Assembly (NCBI RefSeq): GCF_030272615.1
Contig: NC_081409.1
Span: 650,912,468 to 650,970,467 of the forward strand
DNA length: 58,000 nt
Reading direction: 5' to 3'
Source: Cryptomeria japonica
Lineage: Eukaryota > Streptophyta > Pinopsida > Cupressales > Cupressaceae
The notes below the pieces were generated by a model. The model saw only the letters and a program-made list of their open reading frames with translations, was not told the DNA's origin and searched no databases. Both the position numbers and the translations under genes were made by a program. Position 1 is the stretch's first letter. Each line of letters begins with the position of its first letter. Below, piece by piece: positions 33,782-46,400 of the stretch.

Positions 33782-36700
33782 CTAGCATAGATATGAGACC
33801 ACTGAAGAGATATGACTACATTTTTGCCAACCTGAGATCAGTGAGATCTTTGAGCCTAAGGCATCTTGTGCTTCCTTCAAAGAAATGAACATGGTGTCCA
33901 AATTGGTAATGATTATACCCTGAAGTTCACCAACCCTACCAATAAAGTTTTCTTTATAATGGCCTAAACTCTTGATCTTGTCAATTAGTGATATCACCTG
34001 ATCTTCATGACTAGCCACATAGACTGACAAAGGATCAAAAGAATGTGATATACCTGCCCGTGTTTTCTCATTCTCGACAATTTATTTTTCAATATCATCA
34101 ACTAACTTAGAAGGTGATAGAAAAGACTTGTAGATATTTCCTTCTTCTCATAAGGCATCTTTGATACTTTTTACACATGTGTCTAACAAGCTTCTATCAT
34201 TGGTAATCATTTTCATCAATCTTGAATCTTTTAGCTTCAAATTCATTTTTAACTTTGATCTTAGGTGACTTTTCTAATGATTTAAAATGGGTGCTCATCA
34301 AATTGATTAAACTCTTTAGCTAGTCAGAAGGGGAACCTGATGTATCATTTTGAAAGGTAGGCATTAATTTTTTGAGGATGTTGGATGCAAGACTTAGTAG
34401 CTCACTGTCCTCCAAATGAGATTTCAAAATTTCCTCTCTAGCCTTAGCTTGTGCAAGTGTTGCTAATTTTAGTTTCTAGATAGGAGAGAGGGTTGCTAGA
34501 TTGATGGACTCCTATGATAATGCCAGATCATCAAAAAATTTCTTGTCCTTCTCAAGGAATTCCTTCACATCCTTGATGGACTCCTATGATAATGACAGTG
34601 TATCTTGCTACATCCTTTGAGTTCTCTGCATCAATTTCTGCCTTGACTTCTTTTTGACCTCTATCATCAATAACCAGAGCTTGACTCTCCATGGGCTGAT
34701 CTGGAGGATTTTGTGTATCCTCGCCCACATTACCATCACCTGCTTCCTCTTCACCTTTTCCGAACTCATCTCCCTTCTTATTTGTAATATCATCCTTTTT
34801 CATGAGAGAACTTTCATCAACATGATCATCTTTGGGTTGTTCTTCTTTTGATGCAGGGGAAGATGATACAACATCATATTGATTTATCTACAAAATAGGC
34901 TTTATGATTTTCTCTATATCCTTTACTACTTCATCAGTTAGACCAATCATAAGCTTATTGACTCTAGTTTTGCTTCTAAAGTGTGGCTTAGCTTCTTTAA
35001 ATATTCTATTCATTTTTGTAACTACTATTGTTAGACATAAATTTACAATTGCATACTCTCTTAACCTTTCATCTTCCTTATTTGCAGTTTGTCTCTTCAT
35101 TTCTAGAATATCATACAAACCTTTTGGTATCTCTGACATTATTTCTATTAGATATTTACTATACACATTTATATCTTCCTCTAATTCCCTTTTTTTATTA
35201 TCATCAAATTTGTCATACCATTTAGACATTGGCTTAAAATTTCCATTCTTGACAACTTCATTCATAATTTCATTTAAAGACAGAGGAGGTTTGACTGTTA
35301 ATTTTGCTTTCTTGATTACCTTGTCTATTCTAGAGGTTTTTGATTTCTTTCTTAGCTTCTCACGACCAGATGGCTTCTCCTTAGAAACTTTAGCAGCTTT
35401 GGTCCCTATTGCCTTAACGTCCTTAACTAAATCATCAAACTTTGTCTCCTCATTTTCCTTCACAATCACAAATCTTTACTTTCTTCTTATTTTCTTAGCC
35501 ACCAAATGATTTGACTAATGATTTTGCAGGACTGGATGAGGGATTAGTGCTTCTAGTTTGCTTAGGCTTTGAAGCAGATTCTTCTAGTTTACTTTCTTCA
35601 CCTTAACAATTTGTTCTTTAGATATAATGTTACTTTTTCTCACCTCTCGGATCACCTCCTTAGAGATCTAAATGCTATTTGCATAAGCTTCAACTTCCTT
35701 CCTCACCTTCTAAGTAATTTCAGACCCCTTGAACTCCTTGTATAATTTCAAATCCTTCTCAGTGAAGGTGCCAAACCTTTCCTCTAATGGATCTACTAGT
35801 TTTCTCAGGAGGTGTTGTGCATAAAGCTCAAGAAATTCTTCATCCACCTCATACCCCATGGGAGTGATTCATGAAGTTCTCGGTTCCACTACTTCAATCA
35901 AACATTGGTCTGTGTCCACCATGAAACAAATTGTGTCCTTTAGTACTTCTCAACTATGGACTTAGGGATTCTCTCCCTTTCCTTCATTGCACTTTGGAAA
36001 TTCTTAAAATAACCCCACAGAGTGGCTTTCTGGGTCTTGATGTCTCCAATGTTGTGTATAAAATCTATGATCTAGATGGCTACTGGTCTATCATATGCCC
36101 ACTGCACTTGACCTATTCCTTGTACTTCATTCATGAAGAAAAAGTACAGATGCAAAATTAAGGTTTCATACTTGAATGGATGCTTCTTGTCTTATTTAAT
36201 CTTCTACAAGTTCTTCATCAGCTCACTCTGGAGCAATTCACATAGATCATATTTCTTGTCTTCCTAAAGAATCTCATACGTAGCACAGATAGCTATTCTG
36301 GAGACAAAATTTTCCCTACTGGAGTTGTAGATCTTATATCCTATCACCATGGAGGCAAACTTAACATCATGTTCAATAATATCAATTATAGTCATTGCCC
36401 TTTTATCAAATTGCAATCCAGTTGCATCAGTAACTATTTGATTCTTCACTCTCCTCAATGAGGGTAAGTCATTGGTTGAGCATAGACTAGTAACAACCTT
36501 AATAGCATTCTTTATAATTTTGAATGACTTATTCAACCACATGAAATCATCCTGTATTTTCCTCAGCACGTACCAAACCCACTCATTTTCATCAAATGAC
36601 AGAAATCTGATAATTGTAAAAACCCTTTCTCTTCCAATACTTTACATTCAGATTTGGGCTAGAACTTCCTAACTCCTCAATGGGGTAATGAGTGTAAACT

Positions 36701-36857
36701 CTAATATCTTTGATATGCAAGACGCCATAGGTAACTGATGAAAATGCACTTTTCAGATCATCTTCAATCAAAATAAATAGATGTTTCTTAAAGTTGGGAC
36801 AATCTCTATCGGTAACATCAACAACCAGTGGTTTGCAATTCCAAAGGTAGCCATTTC
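33782..36857 (-). pseudogene. Conserved protein of element B, function unknown (homologue of the element A protein)
   Basis: It starts at the ATG near 36857 (MATFG...). Shared blocks with A, in order: PLVVDV (A: PLVVEI), FKKH, KDIRVYTH (A: KDIRTYIH), NEWVWYVLRKIQDDFMWL (A: VEWVLYILSRIHGEFIWL), ATGLQFDKRAM (A: ATFDGRSVRV), HDVKFASMVIGYKIYNS (A: IDVKFVTMIIGYKVYQS). The Lys/Glu-rich part lies at 35469-34552 (e.g. EKPSGREKLRKKSK) and a helical tail at 34030-33782. Several frame changes and stops are present. The homology, at protein level between two nucleotide-diverged families, shows the protein was under selection while the families spread. Function not known; no catalytic motif seen. Confidence 0.72.
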
Positions 36858-37429
36858 ATAAAATTAAGACTTGAAAAGTTTCATCGATAAATACGTTTTT
36901 CTTCACATTAGGGTTTCACACAAGAAACCTTCTTGCAACTTCAATCTATTTTATATTATGCTTGTAGAGATCTCTTCTCTTCTTCTCTTTGGATGCAAAG
37001 TGAGAAATGAAAGAATAAAATTGCCTCATATTGTTCACAAACCTAACTTTTCAGTGTAATAAATGCATTTTGCACTAGTCTTTTGGATACTCAGCTTTTC
37101 CAGAATACTTCACCAAATTCATTTGCGAATCTTCATTAGAGCTCAAAATCTTTTAGATTTCCTTTCAAAACATCTGTAATCATCAAATTCAACTTCTTCA
37201 ACTTGTTGGATTTAGGCACAAATCACAAATAGTGGGTTTATAAGATTTTTAAGGAAAAATTACCCCAAGGTCGGCTACCTTAGCTTAGTTACCAGATAGA
37301 GTTCCAGCACTGGAATTAGGTGCGGACTCACTCTTGTATTATTATCACTCTTCTTAACCCATGTCTTCTTCATTTGATCGATGATCTCTTCAACTTTGTC
37401 TTTGCCCTTATCATCTACCTTCACATTCT

Positions 37430-37830
37430 TGTTCTTGTCTACCAGACCCTTCCTATTAACATTTATGCTTCTGTAGTATCTTGCAATGTGATCGGATTTG
37501 TTGTAATTGTAGCAAAAAATAATTCTTGCATATGCTTGAATTTCATCTAATTTTCTCTTGATCTGTATTGATTAGCAAAATTTCCAAATCTACCGCATGC
37601 ATAACATATGATATTTCTCCTATTTGGAAACTTATTCATTATACTTATGCATTCATTTGACTTATGCCCATACTTGTTGCATTTAAAACATTCATCACAT
37701 AAAGATGGACCATTCTGATTCACCATTTTGATTCATTCTATTTTTACATTGACTAGCCATATGACCAAATTTATTGCAAATAAAATAGTTACCATTGAAC
37801 TTATGAGTATTAGGTTGCCTTATTGGAGAC
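37430..37830 (-). pseudogene. CCHC zinc-knuckle array of element B
   Basis: Four knuckle-like units on the minus strand: YFICNKFGHMASQC, CFKCNKYGHKSNEC (intact CX2CX4HX4C), CYACGRFGNFANQY and CYNYNKSDHIARYY, in shifting frames. The order and linkers match the array of element A, so the shared ancestor had a multi-finger nucleocapsid. The first Cys of unit one and the His or Cys of units three and four are lost. Confidence 0.75.
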
Positions 37831-37849
37831 CTTTTAGATTTTTTCTTCT

Positions 37850-38518
37850 GATGTTGAGTCGTTTGACCAAATCCAGATCTTTCACCTTTCTCAAATGCAA
37901 GTCGTCACTTGTCATCTTCACTCTTTTGACTTTCAAGCATCTCATTAAGTTTGGCTGATCCGATTCTAAACTTATCCTTGTACTCATTTGCAATCAAGAT
38001 TATATCTAAGAAGGTAGATCTCCTTTCCAAGATCTTCTTTGGTTTCATGCAAATCAAGCTCTAGTTGACCATTCTAATAACCAAGTCTGTTGCATTCATC
38101 AAATCTTTATTTCAATGATTGAGAATGCTTCTCCTCATTCTTCTTCCTTTCCTCAATCTCCTTGTTAATTTCATCACAATGGCTTCCATCTCGTTCTTCT
38201 GAACCACATTCTCTCTAGCAACCTTCTCACATTCCTATGTCTTTTCCTTCAAGGCTTGATCATCAATGCTTTAACTTTCTTTCTCCTTCAACTTATCAAT
38301 AAGTTCCTTCCACTTCTCCCTTGAATTGTTCAACTGATCTTTCAATGATTGGATGAAATTTTTAGCATCTCTAAGATTCACTTTTATCTGTCGAACCTCT
38401 ACTTGGGATTGATCAAGATCCTCAAGTGTCATAACAAGCTGAGGATGAATATGACCTAAATTCATTGATTCACCTTCTAGGATCCTCCTCAGGTTGTTAG
38501 GCTTCTTCCAAGGAACTA
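37850..38518 (-). pseudogene. Coiled-coil (gag-like) region of element B
   Basis: Starting near the primer site it reads EDLDQSQVEVRQIKVNLRD, AKNFIQSLKDQLNNSREKWK and ELIDKLKEKES, then continues with heptad-like sequence in broken frames to about 37900. Same position and character as in element A; no capsid domain seen. Confidence 0.65.
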
Positions 38519-38519
38519 A

Positions 38520-38531
38520 GATATGATACCA
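38520..38531 (-). other. Primer binding site (tRNA-iMet) of element B
   Basis: Minus strand TGGTATCATAT, two bases inside the LTR boundary; one or two changes from the usual TGGTATCAGAG. Confidence 0.8.
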
Positions 38532-38533
38532 AT

Positions 38534-41053
38534 TGTTGGAATCAAGGAACACTGAGAGGGTGGGTGGGGTGAATTAGTGTTCTACAATCTTTAACCTTTT
38601 TATTCTGATTATTAAACCATCTAATGCAAATCAATAGAAGAAAGATGCAAACACATAAAGAAAATTGTTGGACATTATTGCTACCAGGATATGTTGTTGT
38701 CATTGGTGTCAACATATTCCTGTGTTTTGGTGTTGTAGAGAGTTGTTTTGGTGATCCGGTGATTGCAGTGAGTTGTTTTGGTGGTTGCAGAGAGTTGTTT
38801 GGGTGATCCAGTTTATATGTTTTCTATGTTGAATCAACTAGAGATACTTCATTCTTTATTGACTTAATGATGCTATGTGGTGACTCGATCGAGTTGTGGA
38901 TTCTGGTGGGTAGATTGGTTTTTAGTATTCAGTGTTCAGTGTTGTAGTGTTCTAGTATTTGATTTGTTGTGATCCAGTATGATCATATCTTTGGTTGCAT
39001 ATTTTGGAGAGTTCTTGGGATGTTTGTGTATATCTTCAATTCATATGGTTCATAATTTTGTACTCTGCAAGTTATCTTTCTTGTCTAAAGTTGTTGTTGT
39101 TGAGTGTTCTTGAGTGTTAGCATGCTGATCAATGAAGATTTGATTAAGTGGTGTTGGTGCAGCTATTGTAGATGGTTTTATTATGCTCATTGTTGTTTCC
39201 TAATCATGCCCTATTTGTTTTGGTGGTTTGTATTCATCTTTGTGCATGTTATTGAAGATCTTATGGGTCCGGTGATATTCTTCGTGTTATGCGGTGTTCT
39301 CAGTGGTGTAGCGTGTTGTGGATGATCTTGATGAGATTCCTAGTGGTGTTGCATGTTGGAGAAGTTGAGTTGGGTCCATACTATGTTGTCTATGAAATTG
39401 TATTGGTTTGGTGGTTGATTTATGTATCATGTGATGTAATTTTGTAATTAGGTGTTAAGGGTTGAGCCGACCTTGTAGTCAAAGTTGCTGATTTGTATAA
39501 ATAGGTGTCATATTCATGTATTTGGTAGATGGGTGTTGTATCGATGTTGTGTCTGCATTATCAGAGAGTGGTATATGTGCGAATAAGTGAATTCATGTTT
39601 TGGTGTGGTGTATTGAGAAAAGAGTGTTGCAAGGTAGACAATTGTGCTTAACCGGGACTATCATAAAGCATTAGGAGATGTTATTCTTTTAGTTCATCTT
39701 AACTAGATTGTAGTACAAATATTATTGTAAGGTAGTGAACCTTCCTTGAGGGTTGTAGCCTTCAGGGTTATAATATTTTGAGCAGTGAGCTCTATGAAGT
39801 GTTCCTGAATGCATGTTCATGCTCCATTGTAATATTTACACATACTAATGTAGAGTATCATCTTATTGTGGGTAGGTTCTCACTGTCATTTTTTCCTTAA
39901 TCGGGTTTTCCACGTCAAAATCTTGGTGTTAAGTGTGTTTTGGTTATTGTGTTTATCTTTATTCTTGCTACAGTTGATCAAATCTGAGATTATGCTTAAA
40001 TTGTTTAATCCAGTGAAAAATTATTCACCCCCCTCCTCTTAGTTTTCTTTATTGTTGTCGCCAACAAAAATATCCAGAACACCATAATACTAGATTTATA
40101 CATGGAAAACTCAATTAAGGGAAAAACCAAGGTGGGATTGTGACCCACAATATTAATATACTCTATCAGAAGTATAGAAATATTACACAACAAGAATGCA
40201 CATACATTCAGGCACACTGCCTAGAGCTCACTGCTCAAATTACAATGAGGGCTATAACCCCGGAAGGCTCATTGCCTTACAAAGTGATTACAAAAGATAA
40301 TTGGAATGTCTTAACTTATAAACAATATTTTTAAATGCCAAAATATAGTTTCAGTTAAACATAAAATATATAACCTTACACTTCTTTGCTACACTGCTTT
40401 ATTATGATGTTTTGACATATTCTAGAGCACAAATTCTTTACTTGCACACTTCAAACTATTCACAATTATGCACAAATATTTTCCACACATCCACCGATAT
40501 GTGAAATGATCATATCCATCAGTCTTTTATATCTGCAACATCAAATTAGGTCTTCTACATGTCGACCTCAAGAACATTGTACAAATGATGAAACATGTAT
40601 ACCAAGTCAGCTCAATTCAAAAAGAATTTTCCACACACTTCCCATATTTTGACTGAGAATCCTCAAACACAAAAACAACCACCAAAATGATCCACATAAT
40701 CTGCACAATGATTATCCACATGAGACTACTAATGAACACTGTTCTATCCAAAAACCTGTATACCAGATCTTATAACTCATTCCAGAATCAACACCAAAGA
40801 CCACAAACCTAGAATATGGTAGATAGAATATCCATAATGCTTCCTTTAAATCCGCAACATAAGATATTCAATGAAAATGAACCACCAACCAAAATACTGC
40901 ATTTTGTCGGATACTCAGTTCTAACTCATCGGACCTAACCAAAACTCAATCTAACTTTCGGTATAAACAAATCATGAATTGCGGATGGCTACATTAGCAT
41001 TAGTTGCCATCAATGGCAACACCTAACTACTAGTGCAGTGTCCCTTGCCAACA
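38534..41053 (-). repeat. 5' LTR of element B (split by solo LTR G)
   Basis: 38534-38665 and 40072-41053 together align with the 3' LTR; about 1114 bp without G. A seven-base stem GAACACT (38547-38553) with AGTGTTC (38576-38582). Confidence 0.88.
38666..40066 (+). mobile_element. Solo LTR G inside the B 5' LTR
   Basis: 1401 bp with perfect terminal inverted bases TGTTGG/CCAACA. Duplication AAAAT on both sides (38661-38665 and 40067-40071), exactly where the other B LTR is uninterrupted. TATA box TATAAATA at 39496-39503. The plus-strand C-run near the end (ATTCACCCCCCTCCTC) gives a plus orientation. Open frames within it are non-coding LTR sequence. Confidence 0.92.
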
Positions 41054-41058
41054 AATTT

Positions 41059-41740
41059 ATGATTGGAAGATTACCGTATCTGACTATTACTAGATTAGAT
41101 ATCATGTATGATGTTTGTCTTGCAGCCAGATTTCAGTTATAACCAAATGAATCTCATGTTGTTGCAATGAAGAGGATATTCAGATATTTGAAAAGAACAT
41201 AATATTTGGGATTGTGGTATCCCAGAGCATCAAACTTTACTCTGAAAGCTTATACTGATGCAAAATGGGCATGAAGTGTTGATAATAGAAAATGCACTAG
41301 TGGTGGAGTGTTTATCCTTGGCTCCCAGTTAGTTGCATGAGTAAGCAAGAAGCAAGATTTTTTATATTTATCAACCACAGAAGTTGAGTACATTTTAACT
41401 ACTTCAAGTTTCACTAAGGTACTTTGGATGAAACATACATTGAAGGATATTGGTGTGATATTTGATGAACCAATCTCAATCATGAGTGACAATAGAATTG
41501 AAATCAATATCTCTAAGAATTAGGTACTTCATTGAAGAACAAAGCATATTTCTATTCAGTATCATTTCTTAAGGGAGAAGGTGATGGATAATGAAGTAAA
41601 ACTTGAATATTTACCTACAAAAGAGCAAATTGTGGATATCTTTACAAAGGCTTTGTGTAGAGATACTTTTGAGTATATCTGGTAGATATTAGGGGTCAAT
41701 CCCCTTACTAGTTTGAACTAAGTGCATTTAGCAGTGCATT
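41059..41740 (+). pseudogene. RT end and RNase H of copia element C (right part)
   Basis: Resumes the frame broken at 20995: IGRLPYLTITRLDIMYDVC, HVVAMKRIFRYLKRT, LKAYTDAKWA, CTSGGVFILGSQLVA, TTEVEY, HISIQYHFLREKV, FTKAL. This is the conserved C-terminal RT/RNase H of plant copia elements. The RNase H Asp of YTDA and the Glu of TEVEY are kept. Stops occur at 41137, 41199, 41269 and 41338 and near 41520-41535, most at expected Gln, Trp or Arg codons. Confidence 0.88.
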
Positions 41741-41954
41741 TGCCCAGGGAACTTCATGCACATCTTAGTTTCGGATAATATTTTTTGGCTTCCTCTTAGG
41801 GGAAGTTGTGTGAATTATGAGTCGTTTCTTACCTTTGTCCTTAATTTCAAAGGGGGATAAGTTTGGAAGTTTGAGAAGCTTGAAAAGATAGAGTCATTTT
41901 TCTAAGGAGGAGAATCTTAAAGGTGTTTGTCATTGATGATTGTTTCCATCGATA
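41741..41954 (+). other. 3' untranslated part of copia element C
   Basis: Non-coding, with a purine-rich AAAGGGGGATAAG at about 41850 that resembles a second polypurine tract. Confidence 0.5.
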
Positions 41955-41968
41955 ACAAAGCGGGAGAT
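41955..41968 (+). other. Polypurine tract of element C
   Basis: ACAAAGCGGGAGAT directly before the LTR start TGTTGC. Confidence 0.82.
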
Positions 41969-43276
41969 TGTTGCAAATGTGAATATGTTCGATGTGTCAG
42001 TATGGTTGTCATTGATGTTAGCGTATTGAATATGTGTTTCAGTATTTGCTTTTTCTCCACATTGTTGATATATTGCAGATGTGTTAATGATGTGTTGATA
42101 TGTTGTTGGATATTGCCTTGAGATATTTTTCTTGTGTTTTGGAGGTCTAAAAGTTATGCTCTAAAAGTCTATGCAGCAATGATGTTTTCTGGAAGAAGTT
42201 GCAGTGATCTGCATTCCTCCATATTTTTAGTTATGTTGATGAGATTTCAGATTTATGTCATTCATATGTCTATTTTTGTTATTCTGATTCGGCACATGTT
42301 GGTATGCTCTAGAATTTTGGTTTTTGTTATGATAAGTTTGAGTCCAGTTAACCCCAAATGCTTTATCTTTTGCTCTAGTGATTGCAACATTTGAATAACG
42401 TGTTGGTGAATCATGGTGTGGTCCACTTCTCATTTATTTCCACTACATGTGTTATCCTCCTCATTTTCCTAAGGCATTTTTTGTTCTCACTTTATTTAAA
42501 ATAAGGAGTGTTTATTTAGTTTTGGTTTGTGTAATTCTCAGTTTTGGTCTTATTAGATTTTATGTTGAACTAAACCTCTCAATTGAACCTTTTCAAAAGT
42601 TCAAGGTTCAAGTTCAAAGTTGAGAAAGTTGAGTCTTGTCTAAGTCCTATCTTTGTAACACATAAGTTGTGGCCTTGTGGTGTCTTTGTCTTTGTCTTGG
42701 TTTGTCCTTGTTTTGTTCTTTTGAACTTGAACTTTTGAACTACTTCTTGGAGGGTTCAAAGTTCAAAGTTCAAGGATTTATTAGCTTTGAACATCAAATT
42801 GGTAGACATGTCAACATGGAGGGAATATTCTTGATTTAAAAGCTCAACTTCTAGGGAATGAGTCGCGATGAAGAGCCATACTTGAGAATAATTATTTCAG
42901 GGAAGGATTGGTGGGAAAAGATTTGTAATTAATGAATTGTCAGAATTAAGTCTTTTTGGAATAATTTGGCATGGATAAGCATGCAATTATGATTATATCA
43001 AATCATGTGACTGAATTTTAAGCCTATTCTCAAGGTTTTCTTTATTTTAAAAAAATGAAATACTTGCCTTCTTCATTTACCTAATTTGGTAAGTAAGGGA
43101 TTTGGACAGGTGACATTTTATGTTCTTGTCTCTTTGGATTCTGAGCTATGCATGAAAGGTGGGTTCTAAATCTTCTTCTCATACCTGTGATTTCTTAAAT
43201 TGGAAGCTTTGCTCGGTTGTTCAGTTGGTGCAGTTCATCTCCCTTCCCGTGTTTTCTTTATGTTGACAAATTCAAA

Positions 43277-46200
43277 ATGAGACCTAAATTTCCCAAGATA
43301 GACCAAAAGTCTTGGTTAGTTTGTACCTTTTTGGAGTTAGGGGACAATTTTTTGCCATCATTAGACCTAGAAGAATTCCATGAAAGGGCACAAATCCCAT
43401 TGGCTCTCCCTTAATGCAAAGGATTATGGGTAGTGGGTTAGTGGAAGTGGCAGCTTTCCCTCCAACTGTGTCATGTCCAGAGTTGGTTCTAGAATGCATG
43501 AATAGATATGATCCTGTTGAGAGATGTGTAAGAAGCACAAATGGTGAGGTTCAGCTTAGGGTTAGTAGGGAGGTTGTTTCTTCCATTATGAAAATACCTA
43601 AGAAAGAGCAATATTAGGATTGGACAGTGTGTAAGTCACAAGGGCTTTTCTCAGAAAATAAATCATTCTATAGGAATGTCATTGCAAGGAACTGGTTGTT
43701 AAAGTTTTAAAGAGGAGGTTCCCGACTGCCAAGTCCATTGACTCGGGAACATCTGATCAAAGAGGTCAGGGACATAGTCATTTTGTTACATAGAGTGAGA
43801 GGGAACCAAATTGCCTTTTATTGGGAAGATTGGATGTACTTCTTCATACAAGTTATTTTTGGTGAGAAAAGATATATTAACTGGGCAAAATTAATTACAA
43901 ACAGGTTGCATGAAAGTACGAGTTGCTTTGGTAACAAAAACTTCTATATGTCATCATATTTTCTATATTCCCTGGCATGTGTTAGACCATGGTCTGGTTT
44001 GTACCATGAAGCGTGGGTGGATAATATGAGAATATTTGAATATCACCCGCATATTCAACAACAAAGGTCTTGTGAAAATTATCGTTAATTGCATGACATA
44101 TTCCTAGGCAGGATGGTGTATGAACTAAAGGGAAACATTCATAAAAGATTGTTAGATGAATCTATGCAATTGCTTGGTACTTATGGAAGCTTCTTTATAC
44201 AGTTTCCCAAGTTTACTTACCTAATGGTAGGGTTTTTGAAGGGGAATCGTAAAAGCTGCCTAGAAATGCATTTGACAGGTAGATTTTAATGCAGATATGC
44301 AAGCAAATGGCCTATATTGATACAAAGTACAGAGCTAGACATCAGTCGGGTATCTAATTTCTAATTGAATTAACTTATTTTATTTGTAGTAGTGTCTCTG
44401 ATGCCTTGAACTTGGAACTTGAATTTAAGAAATTGAATTATCCATTATATGGTCCACGAGCAAATTTTGATGCTAAAGGGTTTGTCACTGTCCATCTGAC
44501 TTCAAGAAAAGATTTTATCCATGCGCCAAATATTGAGGTTTTTTGGTCTGATTGTTGCGATGAGTTTGAAGTTACGAAGAGGACACACCAAAGGTTCACC
44601 CTGCAGCAGGTCATGGCCTTTGAGTTGAAAATGAACATTGCTAATGTCAAGGATGATGAGAGTTAACTGATGGATCCTTAGTTTATGGATGATAGGTAGA
44701 AGGGAGTCATTCCAGAAGTGGATTGGTAAAAAGATGAGGAGGTCTGGATCTAAACAAGGACATTCCCAGTTATCAGAAGAACTGAAAGATGGCTAAGAGA
44801 GAAAAGAATGGGAAAGGGCTCAAAGAAAGGTTCAACTTCATCCTCTGAAGTCCCATTGGCTAACTCCCATGTTACATCTTGTGTTGCAGGATCATCCAAA
44901 ACACAGACTAAAGTTAGTTAGAGTGCCAAGCTGGTGGAAATGAAAAGAGAACCAGTTCCTACCAGGATTACCAGGGCTAGGGCTAGAAGAGGAGCTAAGA
45001 AATCTCCTATGTATTGGGTGGTAATTGATTCAAAAGCCTCTCCTGATATGGAAGATCCTTCGACTCATCCAGATTTGGAGGTACTAAATGTTGATCATAC
45101 AAATGACACTCAGCAGGTGGATATTTTAGTGAACACTACTACTACATTGGTAGTAATGAATGAAAAAGGAATTGCAGTTGGCTTTGATGAAACTTCTATG
45201 CGCACTGTGCCTCTATGGTTAGAAAATACCCTGAATAGAAAGAAAAGGAATGTAGTTCTAGTTTCAGTCCCTTTGGAAGATATGGTCAACAAGTGCTTGG
45301 GGAAGACTTTCAAAGTAAAGAAATTGAAAACAATTTCAAGAATTGACTTTGATACCGATGGTGGGAATTGGACAACAAAGATAGCACGCCCATTGACAAA
45401 TGAGAAAATAGAGGACCCTACAGTCTTGGATTTTACTGTCGAAAAGGTGAATATTGGTACTACTTCCCGGGCCATGGATGTTCTTCATCTTGAAGCTTCC
45501 ATGAAAAAGATCATAACCAGGACATGGAAGGATGAAAAAGATAAAAAGGAACTGAAAGAAACCCTAAGACAAATGGTGAAATATATTGACGCAATCCATG
45601 GGCCAAATCCCCAACCACTGTCTTCATAACCAACACTCTTTGATCCTAAATCCCCTAGCGATCAGAAGTTGTTTGCAGAAGTACAAAGGAATAAAATGGT
45701 GCATTGTGTGTTCCTTGAATGGTTAGATACGGCCAAGAAAGAGGGAAAATAATACATTGGGAATTTGAGCAAGGTGTATGATGACACTGCTAAAGTTATC
45801 CGAGAGTTGGGAAAGGAAAACACAACATGTAAGATCAAAGAGGCCAAATGCACTTGAACAATAGCTCACATGGAAGAAGTTCAAAAGCATGGTGTAATGA
45901 AGTTCCTTGCATAAAAGACTTTATAGGGATTCAATGACAATGTTCTATACATTTGTAAAAAGAACATTGAATGGAGAAATTTGGTAATAAAATAGGGCTA
46001 TGAGGAATTTGTTAAACTTGGGCGAGAATTGTCTGAATTGATACAAAACATGCTTAATGATCTGAAATGCATTAGAGTGAAATATATGAAGGAGGATGGA
46101 CAAACCATTGACACCACTGACACCATAAGAAAATCTTATGAAGTGCAAATTGATATGGTCAGGACTGCAACGGTGGTCACCAAGAAATATTTGTCCACCA

Positions 46201-46400
46201 TTGCTAAAATCAAATCCTTACTATTTTTATGGACCATTTGAACAACCATGTGGATAAAGTAAAATAGGTGCATCGTGATAAAGAGATTTGGCAACAACGG
46301 ATTTTACACATGGGCATTTCGAATGAACTTGTCATCCAACAATTCATAGAGACTTTCACAGAGTGGAAGAAGGATCAAACTGGTCGCTTGTTGCCATGAA
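43277..46400 (+). pseudogene. Protein of element D, function unknown (globular N part, basic linker, helical tail)
   Basis: The likely start is ATG 43277 (MRPKFPKIDQKSWLV). It continues through frameshifts near 43400 and 44300 and several stops. N part: GEVQLRVSREVVSSIMKIP, then RVRGNQIAFYWEDWMYFFIQ, VRPWSGLYHEAWVDNMRIF and LLGTYGSFFIQFPKFTYL. A basic linker (RARARRGAKKS, about 44965-45000) leads to a charged segment, open from 44934 to 45629, and a helical tail to about 46400. The layout parallels the proteins of A and B, but I see no clear residue-level match. It loosely recalls plant transposon-associated proteins where a conserved globular domain precedes coiled-coil sequence; I do not assign a family. 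Confidence 0.6.

Larger units (their letters stand above)
20996..41053 (-). mobile_element. Element B: RT-less LTR element (minus), expanded by nested insertions
   Basis: Its 3' LTR is 20996-21853 plus 33204-33451 (split by element A) and its 5' LTR is 38534-41053 (split by solo LTR G). Termini are TGTTGG/CCAACA. Flanks AATCT (20991-20995) and AATTT (41054-41058) differ by one base and fall inside copia element C's RT. The internal region holds a coiled coil, CCHC knuckles, a unique conserved protein and a charged/helical tail, but no RT or integrase. It is a sister family of element A. Confidence 0.85.

Noticed and set aside
38624-39325. Open frames with Cys/Gly/Val-rich or hydrophobic sequence
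   Set aside because: They lie inside solo LTR G, which has clear ends, a duplication and a TATA box; LTRs of this kind are non-coding.
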